From assembly GCF_014705605.1 (NCBI RefSeq), contig NZ_JACXIZ010000014.1:124001-188000 (forward strand): 64,000 nucleotides of DNA, read 5' to 3'. Position 1 is the first letter of the stretch, and every line of letters begins with the position of its first letter. The stretch is from Paenibacillus sabuli. Lineage in GTDB: Bacteria; Bacillota; Bacilli; Paenibacillales; Paenibacillaceae. This document shows positions 48,380-57,207 of the stretch, piece after piece. The notes beneath the pieces are model-generated. The model saw nothing but the letters and a program-made list of their open reading frames with translations, was not told where the DNA came from and searched no databases. Made by a program: the position numbers and the translations under genes.

Positions 48380-49144
48380 CTAGAGCCCGCCATAGCGCCG
48401 GGCACGGCGCTGATATTCACGAATCGCCTCGCAAAAATGCTCATCCTGAAATTCGGGCCAGTATACGTCGGTGAACCACAGCTCGCTGTACGCCAGCTGC
48501 CAGAGCATAAAATTGCTGATGCGCAGCTCCCCGCTCGTCCGAATCAGCAGATCGGGATCCGGCATGCCTCCGGTGAGCAGATACCGCTCCAAATGCCGCT
48601 CCTCGATGCCGTCCGCATCGATTCGTCCCGCTTGTATATCCGTACCCAGCTTGCGGACCGCGTCCATTAGCTCCTTGCGGCCCCCGTAATTCAAGGCAAA
48701 ATTAAGAACAAGTCCAGTATTGCTCGACGTGCGTACAATTGCCTCTTCCACCGCGTCCAGTGTAAAATCGGGAAGCTCTTCCCGGTCCCCCATCATGCGA
48801 ACCTGAACATTGTTGCGAATCAAATCTTCAAGCTCGATCGCCAAAAACTCCTGCGGCAGCCGCATGAGAAAGTCAACTTCCTCTTTCGGCCGTTTCCAAT
48901 TTTCCGTAGAGAACGCATAGAGCGTTAAATACTTAATGCCCAGTCGATCCGCCGCCATCGTAATGCGTTTTACGGCTTTCATTCCGGAGTGGTGCCCGGC
49001 GATGCGAGGGAGGCCGCGGCTTTTGGCCCAACGGCCGTTGCCGTCCATAATGATCGCCACATGCCGTGGCATGGCGTCCGGCTGCAGCGACAGATTTCCC
49101 CTCTGCGGCTTAGCGAGAACCCACTTCTTCAACCGTTCGATCAT
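48380..49144 (-). CDS. uppS: Undecaprenyl diphosphate synthase
   Basis: UppS makes the C55 lipid carrier for peptidoglycan. The 254-residue cis-prenyltransferase has the catalytic block HVAIIMDGNGRWAKSRG, GHHSGMKAV, LYAFSTENWKRP and the C-terminal DLLIRTSGELRISNFMLWQ motif (as RTSGELRISNF). The ATG at 49142-49144 has GGGAGG 7 nt upstream; a 32-residue extension in frame lacks support. Confidence 0.97.
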   Translation of the reverse strand: MIERLKKWVLAKPQRGNLSLQPDAMPRHVAIIMDGNGRWAKSRGLPRIAGHHSGMKAVKRITMAADRLGIKYLTLYAFSTENWKRPKEEVDFLMRLPQEFLAIELEDLIRNNVQVRMMGDREELPDFTLDAVEEAIVRTSSNTGLVLNFALNYGGRKELMDAVRKLGTDIQAGRIDADGIEERHLERYLLTGGMPDPDLLIRTSGELRISNFMLWQLAYSELWFTDVYWPEFQDEHFCEAIREYQRRARRYGGL

Positions 49145-49227
49145 TCGCTTTCCTCCCACTCGGGACCTTCTCCACGCTTGAAGGCTGCATAACGTGAAGC
49201 AGCCAGCCCCGAGCCTTCTCCAGGATA

Positions 49228-49255
49228 CAATAAACCCCACCGCTTTGGAGGGGTT
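49228..49255 (-). terminator. Likely terminator after frr
   Basis: Minus-strand AACCCC (49249-49254) and GGGGTT (49233-49238) pair, with a further inner CC/GG, followed by TATTG. Moderate strength. Confidence 0.55.
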
Positions 49256-49264
49256 GGCAATCCG

Positions 49265-49818
49265 TTATACGTCCATGATCTCTTTTTCTTTATTGGCCAG
49301 CACCTTATCCACTTCTGCGATAAAGCGATCCGTCGTCTTTTGAATATCGTCCTGATGCCTGCGCGACTCATCCTCGGACAGCTCGGTTTTTTCAAGTTTT
49401 TTGATTTCGTCGTTGGCATCGCGCCGGATGTTACGAATCGCAACCTTGGCTTCCTCGCCGAATTTTTTGGTCGTTTTGACCAGCTCCGTACGCCGTTCTT
49501 CGGTGAGCGCCGGGATGGAGAGCCGAATAATGCTTCCGTCATTGGAAGGCGTCAGCCCAAGATCCGATTTTTGAATGGCTTTTTCGATTGCGCCAAGCGA
49601 GGTTTTGTCCCATGGCTGAATGATCAGCGTGCGGGTATCCGGGGTCGTAATATTCGCAAGCTGGTTGACCGGCGTCATCGCCCCGTAGTATTCGACCTGC
49701 ACGCGATCGAGCAGAGCCGGCGCAGCGCGCCCGGCGCGCAAGGTGAGCAGATCGCGCTGCAAGGAGGCAACGGCTTTTTCCATGCGTTCCTGCGTATTTT
49801 TTTTGATCGACTGAGGCA

Positions 49819-49819
<1 letters not shown>
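49265..49819 (-). CDS. frr: Ribosome recycling factor
   Basis: RRF splits post-termination ribosomes with EF-G. The 184-residue protein has the standard length and motifs [20 protein letters not shown] (as [13 protein letters not shown]), [22 protein letters not shown] and [11 protein letters not shown] at 49817-49819 with AAAGGGAG upstream overlaps the pyrH stop by one base (TAATG). Confidence 0.98.
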
Positions 49820-50580
<761 letters not shown>

Positions 50581-50623
50581 TTAATCGTTGCCGGATGGTG
50601 CGACCGGCTTCTTTGTATACAAC

Positions 50624-50655
50624 GATGGCGGGGCGAAAACCGCCGCCCCGCCATC
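50624..50655. repeat. GC-rich perfect hairpin between tsf and pyrH
   Basis: Arms GATGGCGGGGCG (50624-50635) and CGCCCCGCCATC (50644-50655) are exact complements around 8 nt. The minus-strand continuation GTTGTATAC has few T residues, so it is a weak terminator at best. Confidence 0.6.
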
Positions 50656-50674
50656 GCCTACCAAACACATCTTT

Positions 50675-51325
50675 TTATTTTTGCACTTGGGACATGACTT
50701 CTTCGACGAAGTTGTCCTGCTTTTTCTCCAAGCCTTCGCCAAGCTCGTAACGAACGAAACGGCGAATCGTGATGTTTTCGCCGATTTTGCTGATTTTTTC
50801 ATTCAGCAGCGCCGCCACAGTCTTGTCCGGATCTTTAATGAAGCTTTGCTCCATCAAGCAATGCTCTTCATAATATTTGCTGATGCGCCCGTCGACCATT
50901 TTGTCGACGATATGCGCCGGCTTGCCTTCGTTGAGCGCTTGTGCCTTCAAAATTTCGCGTTCCTTCTCCAACTCGTCGGCCGGCACTTCCTCGCGGCGTA
51001 CAAACTTCGGATTGGCTGCGGCGATTTGCATCGCAATGTCTTTCGTGAATTCGCGGAATTGGTCGGTTTTGCCGACAAAATCCGTTTCGCAGTTGATTTC
51101 GACAAGCACGCCGATTCGACCGCCGGCATGAATGTAGGACTCGACAACGCCTTCCGTCGCGGCGCGGCCGGCTTTGCTTGCTGCAGCCGACAGTCCTTTT
51201 TCACGCAAATATTCAATCGCTTTTTGAATATCGCCGTCGGACTGCTCCAATGCTTTTTTGCAATCGAGCATGCCGGCTCCCGTTTTTTCGCGCAATTCTT
51301 TTACGGCACTTGCTGATACTGCCAT
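50675..51325 (-). CDS. tsf: Elongation factor Ts
   Basis: EF-Ts recycles EF-Tu-GDP. The 216-residue protein has the N-terminal UBA-like block [19 protein letters not shown] and the core signature [12 protein letters not shown]. The ATG at 51323-51325 has GGAGG 9 nt upstream; the ATG two codons earlier is too close to it. It is shorter than the E. coli form because the coiled-coil region is reduced, as in other Firmicutes. Confidence 0.97.
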   Translation of the reverse strand: MAVSASAVKELREKTGAGMLDCKKALEQSDGDIQKAIEYLREKGLSAAASKAGRAATEGVVESYIHAGGRIGVLVEINCETDFVGKTDQFREFTKDIAMQIAAANPKFVRREEVPADELEKEREILKAQALNEGKPAHIVDKMVDGRISKYYEEHCLMEQSFIKDPDKTVAALLNEKISKIGENITIRRFVRYELGEGLEKKQDNFVEEVMSQVQK

Positions 51326-51435
51326 ATTCATACCCCTCCAAAATGCAGTGTTTTTATGTAGAGCGACGCAGTCTCTCGACCGGCCGTCCTTGGATTCGGT
51401 TGTTCGGGCTGACGCAACACGCAGCCAAAGGTTTT

Positions 51436-51477
51436 AAAAAAAGGGCGGTGAGAGGTTAACAACCTTCCGACCACCCT
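51436..51477 (-). terminator. Terminator/attenuator between rpsB and tsf
   Basis: Minus-strand GGGTGG (51471-51476) pairs with CCGCCC (51443-51448), an inner AGGTT/AACCT stem caps it, and seven T residues follow. A complete intrinsic terminator inside the rpsB-tsf unit. Confidence 0.8.
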
Positions 51478-51492
51478 TATCGCTGCCGTTGA

Positions 51493-52191
51493 TTAAGCCG
51501 TCGTTTGCTCGCCTTGATTCGCTTCCACGATGGCATCCGCCATCTTGGAGGTCAGCAGCTTCACTGCGCGAATCGCATCGTCGTTGCCCGGAATGACGTA
51601 ATCGATTTCGTCCGGGTCGCAGTTCGTATCGACAATGCCGACAATCGGAATGCCCAGCTTGCGCGCTTCGGCGACCGCGATCCGTTCTTTGCGCGGGTCG
51701 ATGATGAACAGCGCGCTCGGCAGACGGCGCATGCCTTTGATGCCGCCAAGGAATTTCTCGAGCCGATCCTTTTCCTTGCGCAGGATGATAACTTCCTTCT
51801 TCGGCAATACCTCGAAGGTGCCGTCCTCTTCCCATTTCTCAAGCTGTCTCAAGCGGTCGATCCGTTTTTGGATCGTTTGGAAGTTGGTCAGCGTACCGCC
51901 CAGCCAGCGCTGATTGATGTAGAAATTGCCGCAGCGCTCGGCCTCTTCGCGCACCGAGTCCTGGGCTTGCTTTTTCGTGCCGACGAAGAGAATCGATCCG
52001 CCTTCTTCGGCGAGCGAACGCACAAAATTGTACGCTTCTTCTACTTTCTTGACCGTTTTTTGCAGGTCGATGATGTAAATGCCGTTCCGTTCGGTGAAGA
52101 TATAACGATCCATTTTCGGATTCCAGCGACGCGTCTGATGACCAAAATGCACACCGGCTTCCAGCAGTTGCTTCATGGAAATTACCGCCAT
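51493..52191 (-). CDS. rpsB: 30S ribosomal protein S2
   Basis: The 232-residue protein has the S2 motifs [21 protein letters not shown] (as [14 protein letters not shown]), [13 protein letters not shown] and [26 protein letters not shown] (as [18 protein letters not shown]). The ATG at 52189-52191 has AGGAGGTG upstream; a 20-residue extension in frame is not supported. The leader carries a perfect 10-bp inverted repeat. Confidence 0.98.
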   Translation of the reverse strand: MAVISMKQLLEAGVHFGHQTRRWNPKMDRYIFTERNGIYIIDLQKTVKKVEEAYNFVRSLAEEGGSILFVGTKKQAQDSVREEAERCGNFYINQRWLGGTLTNFQTIQKRIDRLRQLEKWEEDGTFEVLPKKEVIILRKEKDRLEKFLGGIKGMRRLPSALFIIDPRKERIAVAEARKLGIPIVGIVDTNCDPDEIDYVIPGNDDAIRAVKLLTSKMADAIVEANQGEQTTA

Positions 52192-52242
52192 ACCCACAAC
52201 ACCTCCTAAATTGGTTTTGGATGTTCCTCCGCCGCTCGCGCT

Positions 52243-52285
52243 TTTCGTCAAGACTTGCGGCCGGGCCGAAGCACCCTTGACGAAA
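52243..52285 (-). promoter_or_regulatory. Inverted repeat in the rpsB leader
   Basis: Minus-strand TTTCGTCAAG (52276-52285) and CTTGACGAAA (52243-52252) are exact complements with a 23-nt GC-rich loop, between promoter and rpsB. Candidate S2-responsive leader structure. Confidence 0.55.
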
Positions 52286-52317
52286 TTGAGGGACGTGTGT
52301 TTTTAACACCGTCAATT

Positions 52318-52346
52318 ACTATACCATAACCGCTACACCTGCGCAA
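52318..52346 (-). promoter_or_regulatory. Sigma-A promoter of rpsB
   Basis: Minus-strand TTGCGC (52341-52346), 17-nt spacer, TATAGT (52318-52323), about 130 bp before the rpsB ATG. Confidence 0.65.
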
Positions 52347-52384
52347 GCGCGGCAATCCCTGTTTGCCAGGCCGTATCGGCACCG

Positions 52385-52903
52385 TTATTCAACCGGAAAA
52401 GAAAGCACGGGATCGCTCGTGATCGTCTGTTCGATATCCGCCGCATCCGGACGCCCTTCAAAATAAAACTTGCCGCTGCGAATCTGGTTGCTGCGCGCCT
52501 TCATGGCCGAGACGAAGCTATAGCGATCCTCGATCAGCCCGTAATCCTCCAGCATGACCGCAACCTCCTCCAGCGTCATGCCGCTGCGAATCGTTACGAT
52601 CCGGACCAAGGGCGGCGTCTCGTCGTGCGGATCGGTATCGGCAGCCGCCCCGCCGGCTGCTTGATCACGCCCCGCAGCCGGGTCGACACCCGAGTCGGAA
52701 CTCAGTTCGGCTCGAAGACGCGCCTCCTCGCGCTCAAGGATCTGATCAAGCTCTTCCTGGGAATAACGCCGCTCTTCTGAAAGCTCGTCCAGCCTGCTCA
52801 TCTGTGCCTGCTGCGCCTGACCGGCCCACATCAGCTGCAGCAGCAGCGCCCCGACGATCAAGCCTGCGCCCAGGCCCGCCAAAAATAGCCGCCGCTTAGG
52901 CAC
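52385..52903 (-). CDS. Membrane-anchored single-domain protein with MltG LysM-like module
   Basis: A 172-residue protein with an N-terminal membrane helix (about 6-28), a charged E/R-rich helix (about 38-70), a flexible D/A/G-rich stretch (about 70-98) and a C-terminal segment VRIVTIRSGMTLEEVAVMLEDYGLI...FVSAMKA...IRSGKFYF. The last part resembles the LysM-like domain that precedes the catalytic domain of MltG/YceG lytic transglycosylases. The catalytic domain is absent, so it could bind glycan without cleaving it. GTG start with AGGAGGAG, overlapping the preceding gene by 8 bp. Last gene of the sigD cluster. Confidence 0.75.
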   Translation of the reverse strand: MPKRRLFLAGLGAGLIVGALLLQLMWAGQAQQAQMSRLDELSEERRYSQEELDQILEREEARLRAELSSDSGVDPAAGRDQAAGGAAADTDPHDETPPLVRIVTIRSGMTLEEVAVMLEDYGLIEDRYSFVSAMKARSNQIRSGKFYFEGRPDAADIEQTITSDPVLSFPVE

Positions 52904-53504
52904 GATGCCGCTCCTCCTGCTTCGACAGCTGGAGGATCAACATGACCTCGCCCTTGTGCATGCCGCTTTTTTTGGCGATGTATTCGATCGATTTGCCCTC
53001 GGCATGCCAGCTCAGTAGTTCACTGTAGCGCGCTGATATGGACGAATCGCCGGCCTCTGCGCTCACGGCTTCGGATCCGGACGGTACGCCGGCTCCCGAA
53101 TTATGCTCTTCTTCACTCCGGCTGCCTGCCCGCGCGCCTGACGCTTCCGCCGTCGAAAGACCGCCGGAGCCGCGCGCCCGGTCGGAGGCGGCCCGGCTGC
53201 GCTCGGCCAGCTGCTCCTGCAGCCGAGCTACGCCCTCTTCCAAGGCGTCGCAGCGCGCGGAGAGCCGCTCGACCTGACGCTCCTTCGCCTCCAGATCGTC
53301 CCGCCATTTTTGCTGGGCGTGCGTTACGTTGTCGACCAGCTTGCGATTATCCGATTCCATCGTCTCCATGAAATGCTCCAGCGCCATTTCCATCTCGCTC
53401 AGACCGGCGCTCGCTGCCTCGGCCGGCTTGCGACGCGGCAGCAGCAGCGCGCATACGATGGCGAATGCGCCCAGCAGCACGATGTATATCCAAGGTTCGT
53501 CCAT
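52896..53504 (-). CDS. SwrB-like membrane-anchored coiled-coil protein (DUF6115-like)
   Basis: About 202 residues: an N-terminal membrane helix (WIYIVLLGAFAIVCALLLP), a coiled coil of about 65 residues (EMEMALEHFMETMESDNRKL onward), a low-complexity S/E/G/A stretch, and a C-terminal helix-turn-helix-like segment (ELLSWHAEGKSIEYIAKKSGMHKGEVMLI in part). Layout and position between sigD and rpsB match SwrB, which promotes flagellar type III export activation in B. subtilis; orthology is an inference. I prefer the ATG at 53502-53504, but an in-frame TTG six codons earlier is possible. Confidence 0.78.
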   Translation of the reverse strand: MDEPWIYIVLLGAFAIVCALLLPRRKPAEAASAGLSEMEMALEHFMETMESDNRKLVDNVTHAQQKWRDDLEAKERQVERLSARCDALEEGVARLQEQLAERSRAASDRARGSGGLSTAEASGARAGSRSEEEHNSGAGVPSGSEAVSAEAGDSSISARYSELLSWHAEGKSIEYIAKKSGMHKGEVMLILQLSKQEERHRA

Positions 53505-53541
53505 CCTATCCATCACCTGCAATTTTCAAAAGGTTGTCGCG

Positions 53542-53862
53542 CTATAGCGAGATGTCGATATGCCTGCCCTTGAACGGATGCTCGCTGGGCGTCTTTTGCT
53601 CTTCGGTTTCCTGCACCCGCGGCGAGCTTCGGCGATGCTGGTCCCCGCTCTGCTTCCCGCCGGACTCCTCGTCCTGTACATGCAAGTCCGAAACTTCCCC
53701 GACATTGACGCTTCTTTGCCGTTCCAGCTCCGCCTTTTTCGCCGTTTCCTGGTTCAATTGCGCCTGATCGGCAACCGGCTTTTGCATCATTTGGTTTTGC
53801 AGGGCAGCCGAATCCGGAGCGCGCGGCACCGACATTTGAAGATCGATTGAACGAAATGTCAT
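53542..53862 (-). CDS. Small disordered flagellar-locus protein, function unknown
   Basis: A 106-residue hydrophilic protein with no predicted fold. Two ends look constrained: the N-terminal SIDLQMSVPRAPDSAALQNQ and the C-terminal KGRHIDISL. The middle is Q/E/K/S-rich. No membrane helix or cysteine. Similar small proteins with an IDLQ...PR start and a RxxDI end occur beside DUF342 genes in other Firmicutes flagellar loci, as far as I recall. It lies 48 bp after fapA and 38 bp before the SwrB-like gene. Confidence 0.75.
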   Translation of the reverse strand: MTFRSIDLQMSVPRAPDSAALQNQMMQKPVADQAQLNQETAKKAELERQRSVNVGEVSDLHVQDEESGGKQSGDQHRRSSPRVQETEEQKTPSEHPFKGRHIDISL

Positions 53863-53909
53863 CCCCTTCTCACCTCACTGGCCAGCCGAGTCGATGCTTG
53901 ACGCCTTTT

Positions 53910-55310
53910 TTAGTAAGAGCTCATGACGATATCGCCGTCGGCATAGCTGAATTTGACGCGTTTCAGGCCTTCTTTGACAAATCGGGTATAGCGTCCAATG
54001 ACAAGCTTGGTGCCGCCATAAATCGTATTCATTGCCTCGATTGACGCTCTGCTCGTCTCCTCCAACGTCCGCTCGATCTCCAGCACGCGCTCCTTCAACT
54101 CTCCTTGTTCCTCGGTCGCTTGACGCTTGGTAGCGGTCAGCTTAATGCGCATGGCCAGCTTTTCCGGCGTCAATTGCCCGGTCGAAGCGAGCTGGTTCAG
54201 CATCGACAGAGCTTTGTCAGTCTTATCGAGATTGTCGCCCAACTGCCTGAGCTCCTGCCGCAACCGCGTCAACTCGGTGCGCAACTCGGGCTTGACGCCG
54301 ACCTCGATGGTCGTCGCCGTCGACATGGAGTTGCCGATTGTGCGCGCCACGACCTTTTCGCCCGCCTGAGTTAACCCGCCGACCAGCAAGCCTTTGGCGC
54401 CGGAGCAGAGCACGCTCCCGCCCGCTCTGACATTCGAATGCATAATGCTCTGCGATACGATGACATCCTCACCGGCCAGCACGTTGCCTTCCTGAATGAA
54501 GGAGCTTTTTACATTTTTCCCCGCCTGAATTTGCCCTTTGCCGCCGGCCAGGATGCCGCCTGTAATTTCGATCGAGCCGTCGGTAAGCAGTTCCGCGCCT
54601 TCGACGCCCCCGATGATGCGAATATCGCCGACCGCCTTCACCCGGAAGCCATTGAGCACATTGCCGCGAATGACCACATTGCCGACAAAATCGATATTAC
54701 CGATGTGATAATCAACGTCGCCGTTCACCTCGTAGACGGGGAACACGTTGATTTTATCGCGGTTCGTCATCGACACCATGCCGTCAATTGCGGCGTACAA
54801 CGTGTTTTGATCCGGACCTACGACGACATTTTTCCCGAGCTTGAAGCGCGCCTCTTTGCCGTCGTTGCCGGGCAGCACCTCGCCGGTAACGGCTTTGCCG
54901 GGACGACCGGCGGAGGCCGGCAATTTCTCGGCAATGAGCTGGCCCCGCCGTACGTTTCGCAGCTTGACCACTTCTTTATAATCGACCTTGCCGTCCTCCA
55001 GCTTTGCTGGCCGCAAATGCTGCTCGTCCATATCGTACAGACACCGGATCGAGCCGTCGGCGCCATGCAGGCACTGATCCCCGGTGGCGACGATATGCGA
55101 TTTGCGCGATTGCGCCGCTGGATCGCGCGCAATGCAATCCAGCACTTCCCCGTCCAGCCCGTATACCACGCCTTGGTTTTTCAGCCATCCTTCCAGGTCC
55201 GCTCGCGTGAAGACGATCGAATCGTCGAATTGCTGAAAATACAACGTCGCAGACAGCTTGTCCTGAGACAGCTCAAGCGCGAGCACCTCGCTTAATGTCA
55301 GCACCGTCAT
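53910..55310 (-). CDS. fapA: FapA-family (DUF342) protein
   Basis: A 466-residue protein with an N-terminal mixed domain, a right-handed beta-helix-like core rich in hydrophobic/Gly/Asn/Val repeats (IGNIDFVGNVVIRGNVLNGF in part, DGSIEITGGILAG, SIMHSNVRAGGSVLC) and a C-terminal coiled coil (about 345-430) followed by GTKLVIGRYTRFVKEG. DUF342/FapA proteins are linked to polar cell polymers or flagellar assembly, but the biochemical role is unknown. It lies directly after sigD (17 bp) in the fla/che operon. Confidence 0.9.
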   Translation of the reverse strand: MTVLTLSEVLALELSQDKLSATLYFQQFDDSIVFTRADLEGWLKNQGVVYGLDGEVLDCIARDPAAQSRKSHIVATGDQCLHGADGSIRCLYDMDEQHLRPAKLEDGKVDYKEVVKLRNVRRGQLIAEKLPASAGRPGKAVTGEVLPGNDGKEARFKLGKNVVVGPDQNTLYAAIDGMVSMTNRDKINVFPVYEVNGDVDYHIGNIDFVGNVVIRGNVLNGFRVKAVGDIRIIGGVEGAELLTDGSIEITGGILAGGKGQIQAGKNVKSSFIQEGNVLAGEDVIVSQSIMHSNVRAGGSVLCSGAKGLLVGGLTQAGEKVVARTIGNSMSTATTIEVGVKPELRTELTRLRQELRQLGDNLDKTDKALSMLNQLASTGQLTPEKLAMRIKLTATKRQATEEQGELKERVLEIERTLEETSRASIEAMNTIYGGTKLVIGRYTRFVKEGLKRVKFSYADGDIVMSSY

Positions 55311-55327
55311 GCTCCCCCCCCCTTATA

Positions 55328-56113
55328 CTACTGTTGCATCAGCTGACTGCGCTCATGCTCCAGTACGCCCCGCAGCCGCAAGATGGCCTTGGAATGGAGC
55401 TGCGATATGCGTGACGGCGACAGGGACATGACCTCCGCGATCTCGCTTAGGGACAACTCCTCGTAGTAGAACAACGAGACGACGATGCGCTCCTTTTCCG
55501 TCAGCCGTTCGATTCCCTTTACCAAAGATTCCTTAATATAGAACTCTTGTACCTTATGATCCGGGTTTTTGGCTCTTTCGTCAATAAGCAATGCCTTGCG
55601 GGTTTCCGACTCTTCCTCACGGATCGGATCTTCCAAGGAACATACGGTCGTCACTGCAATATCCTGCAGCATTTGACGAAATTCAGTCTCGCTAACCTCC
55701 AGATATGCGCTCATCTCCGCATCGCTTACATTGCGCAGGTACTGCTGCTCTAATACCTGATACGCCTCCTCGATCCGTTTCGCCTTTTCCCGGACCGAGC
55801 GCGGCACCCAGTCGCCTTGACGCAAGCCGTCGATCATCGCGCCGCGGATTCGCCAGGAGGCATAGGTTTCGAACTGCAAGCCCCGGCGGTAGTCGAATTT
55901 ATCAATCGCGTCGATGAGACCCATCACGCCGTTGCTCGCAAGATCGTCCCGCGATACATTGCGAGGCAGTCCGATTGCCATCCGATTCGTGACATAATCG
56001 ACGAGCGGCAGATATTCCGAAATCAATTGTTTTTTGGCATCCCTGTCCCCGTCGGACTTCCATTTTTCCCACAGCTCCAAATGAGATAAACGCGGTGTTT
56101 TCGGTTCAATCAT
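55328..56113 (-). CDS. sigD: Flagellar/motility RNA polymerase sigma factor SigD (FliA)
   Basis: SigD directs transcription of flagellin, motor and autolysin genes. The 261-residue protein has region 2 (YLPLVDYVTNRMAIGLP, DLASNGVMGLIDAIDKFD, FETYASWRIRGAMIDGLR in part) and region 4 (LTEKERIVVSLFYYEELSLSEIAEVM in part, SRISQLHSKAILRLR). ATG with GGAGGGTGA upstream. It follows the two-helix membrane gene by 134 bp, near the end of the fla/che operon as in B. subtilis. Confidence 0.97.
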   Translation of the reverse strand: MIEPKTPRLSHLELWEKWKSDGDRDAKKQLISEYLPLVDYVTNRMAIGLPRNVSRDDLASNGVMGLIDAIDKFDYRRGLQFETYASWRIRGAMIDGLRQGDWVPRSVREKAKRIEEAYQVLEQQYLRNVSDAEMSAYLEVSETEFRQMLQDIAVTTVCSLEDPIREEESETRKALLIDERAKNPDHKVQEFYIKESLVKGIERLTEKERIVVSLFYYEELSLSEIAEVMSLSPSRISQLHSKAILRLRGVLEHERSQLMQQ

Positions 56114-56247
56114 CTCGTCTCACCCTCCTGGACTTTCGAATCGAAGCACGTCCCTGTCAGCGGCTCGCGCAGGGCGCAAGCATTAGCTTCTCTCCAACGC
56201 AATTTCGGCTACTCTGGCACTTTTTCACCACGCTTAGGCACTCGCCG

Positions 56248-56709
56248 CTACTTTCTATCGTTTTGCGCAGCCAGATGCCGCAGCGCTTCCGCCAGCTCCT
56301 CCGGCGATTTGTCCTGCGTGGAGACCAGCTTCGGCGGGGACAGCTTGCGGAAATCCTCGGTTTGGGCTGCTGGCCGCTGCGCTTCCCCCTTTTGGGGCTC
56401 CTGTGCGAGCGCGATCAGATCTTGCTCGTCATCCGGCGTCACGTGGTCGAAATGATGGCCCTTGCCGTCTTCCTCATCCTCCTCGCCAGACGGCGCTTGC
56501 GGCTCATGTTCCACAGCTGGCGCCGAGCGCGGGCCGACGAGCATATACAACGCGACCCGCAGCGCAAAAGCGAGGATAAAAAAGGCGGCAAAGCCGTAGC
56601 CGCTGCGCAGCAGCGCCAGCGACCAGCCGTTGGAATCGATCGAAGACAGCAGAATCAGGACGAAGCCAGCCAAGCCAAGCAGCAGGTTCCAACGGATTGA
56701 ACCGACCAT
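56248..56709 (-). CDS. Two-helix membrane protein of unknown function
   Basis: A 153-residue protein that I do not recognise. Two N-terminal hydrophobic helices (about residues 8-22 and 34-55) are followed by an acidic cytoplasmic or external tail rich in E/D/P/Q (about 65-153), ending in a small helix (SPEELAEALRHLAAQ). AAAGGAGT precedes the ATG by 8 nt. It lies 3 bp after cheD and 134 bp before sigD. In B. subtilis no gene lies between cheD and sigD, so this is an insertion in the chemotaxis operon. Confidence 0.8.
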   Translation of the reverse strand: MVGSIRWNLLLGLAGFVLILLSSIDSNGWSLALLRSGYGFAAFFILAFALRVALYMLVGPRSAPAVEHEPQAPSGEEDEEDGKGHHFDHVTPDDEQDLIALAQEPQKGEAQRPAAQTEDFRKLSPPKLVSTQDKSPEELAEALRHLAAQNDRK

Positions 56710-56712
56710 GTG

Positions 56713-57207
56713 TTACAACTCCTTTATGCCGAACTGCACACTTCGAATCAGCAGCTTGCCTGTGCCGCTGTCCAATTCGATCGTGCGGCCGTGACTGCCG
56801 CCGGTATCCTCGCCGGCGATCGCAATAGTGTGAAGCTGCAAAATCCGCTTGCAGGATTCTACGTTACGCGGTCCGATGCGCATCGCGTCAGACTGGCTGG
56901 AGAAGGCAAACATCTGAGCGCCTCCGGCCAGCTTGGCCTCAAGCCGAAACTTGGTCGCTCCCGCAGCCACCAGCCTGTGAATCAGCTCCGGCACCGCCGT
57001 GTCGGCGTATTTGGCAATATTAAAGTTCGCATCTCTGGCAATTGAAGAGTCGGGCAGCATCACATGCGCCATTCCCGCCAGCTTCGTCTTGCGGTCGTAC
57101 AAGGTTACGCCGACGCACGAGCCGAGTCCGGTTGTTTTTAATAGCGCGCCGCCTTCCGCCACGTTCAGATCCGCCATTGCGACCTTGGTCACCGTCTGCC
57201 CCGTCAT
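56713..57207 (-). CDS. cheD: Chemoreceptor glutamine deamidase CheD
   Basis: CheD deamidates receptors and, with CheC, forms an adaptation system. The 164-residue protein has the catalytic pair: Cys in TTGLGSCVGVTLYD and His in GMAHVMLPDS. It overlaps the cheC stop by 4 bp and precedes the unrecognised membrane gene. Confidence 0.96.
   Translation of the reverse strand: MTGQTVTKVAMADLNVAEGGALLKTTGLGSCVGVTLYDRKTKLAGMAHVMLPDSSIARDANFNIAKYADTAVPELIHRLVAAGATKFRLEAKLAGGAQMFAFSSQSDAMRIGPRNVESCKRILQLHTIAIAGEDTGGSHGRTIELDSGTGKLLIRSVQFGIKEL

Noticed and set aside
53038-53277. Plus-strand short open frame opposite the SwrB-like gene
   Set aside because: It mirrors the low-complexity S/E/A stretch of the real gene and has no independent support.
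56114-56247. Possible gene or promoter in the gap before sigD
   Set aside because: No open frame with a ribosome site and no clear sigma-A or sigma-D promoter could be read.
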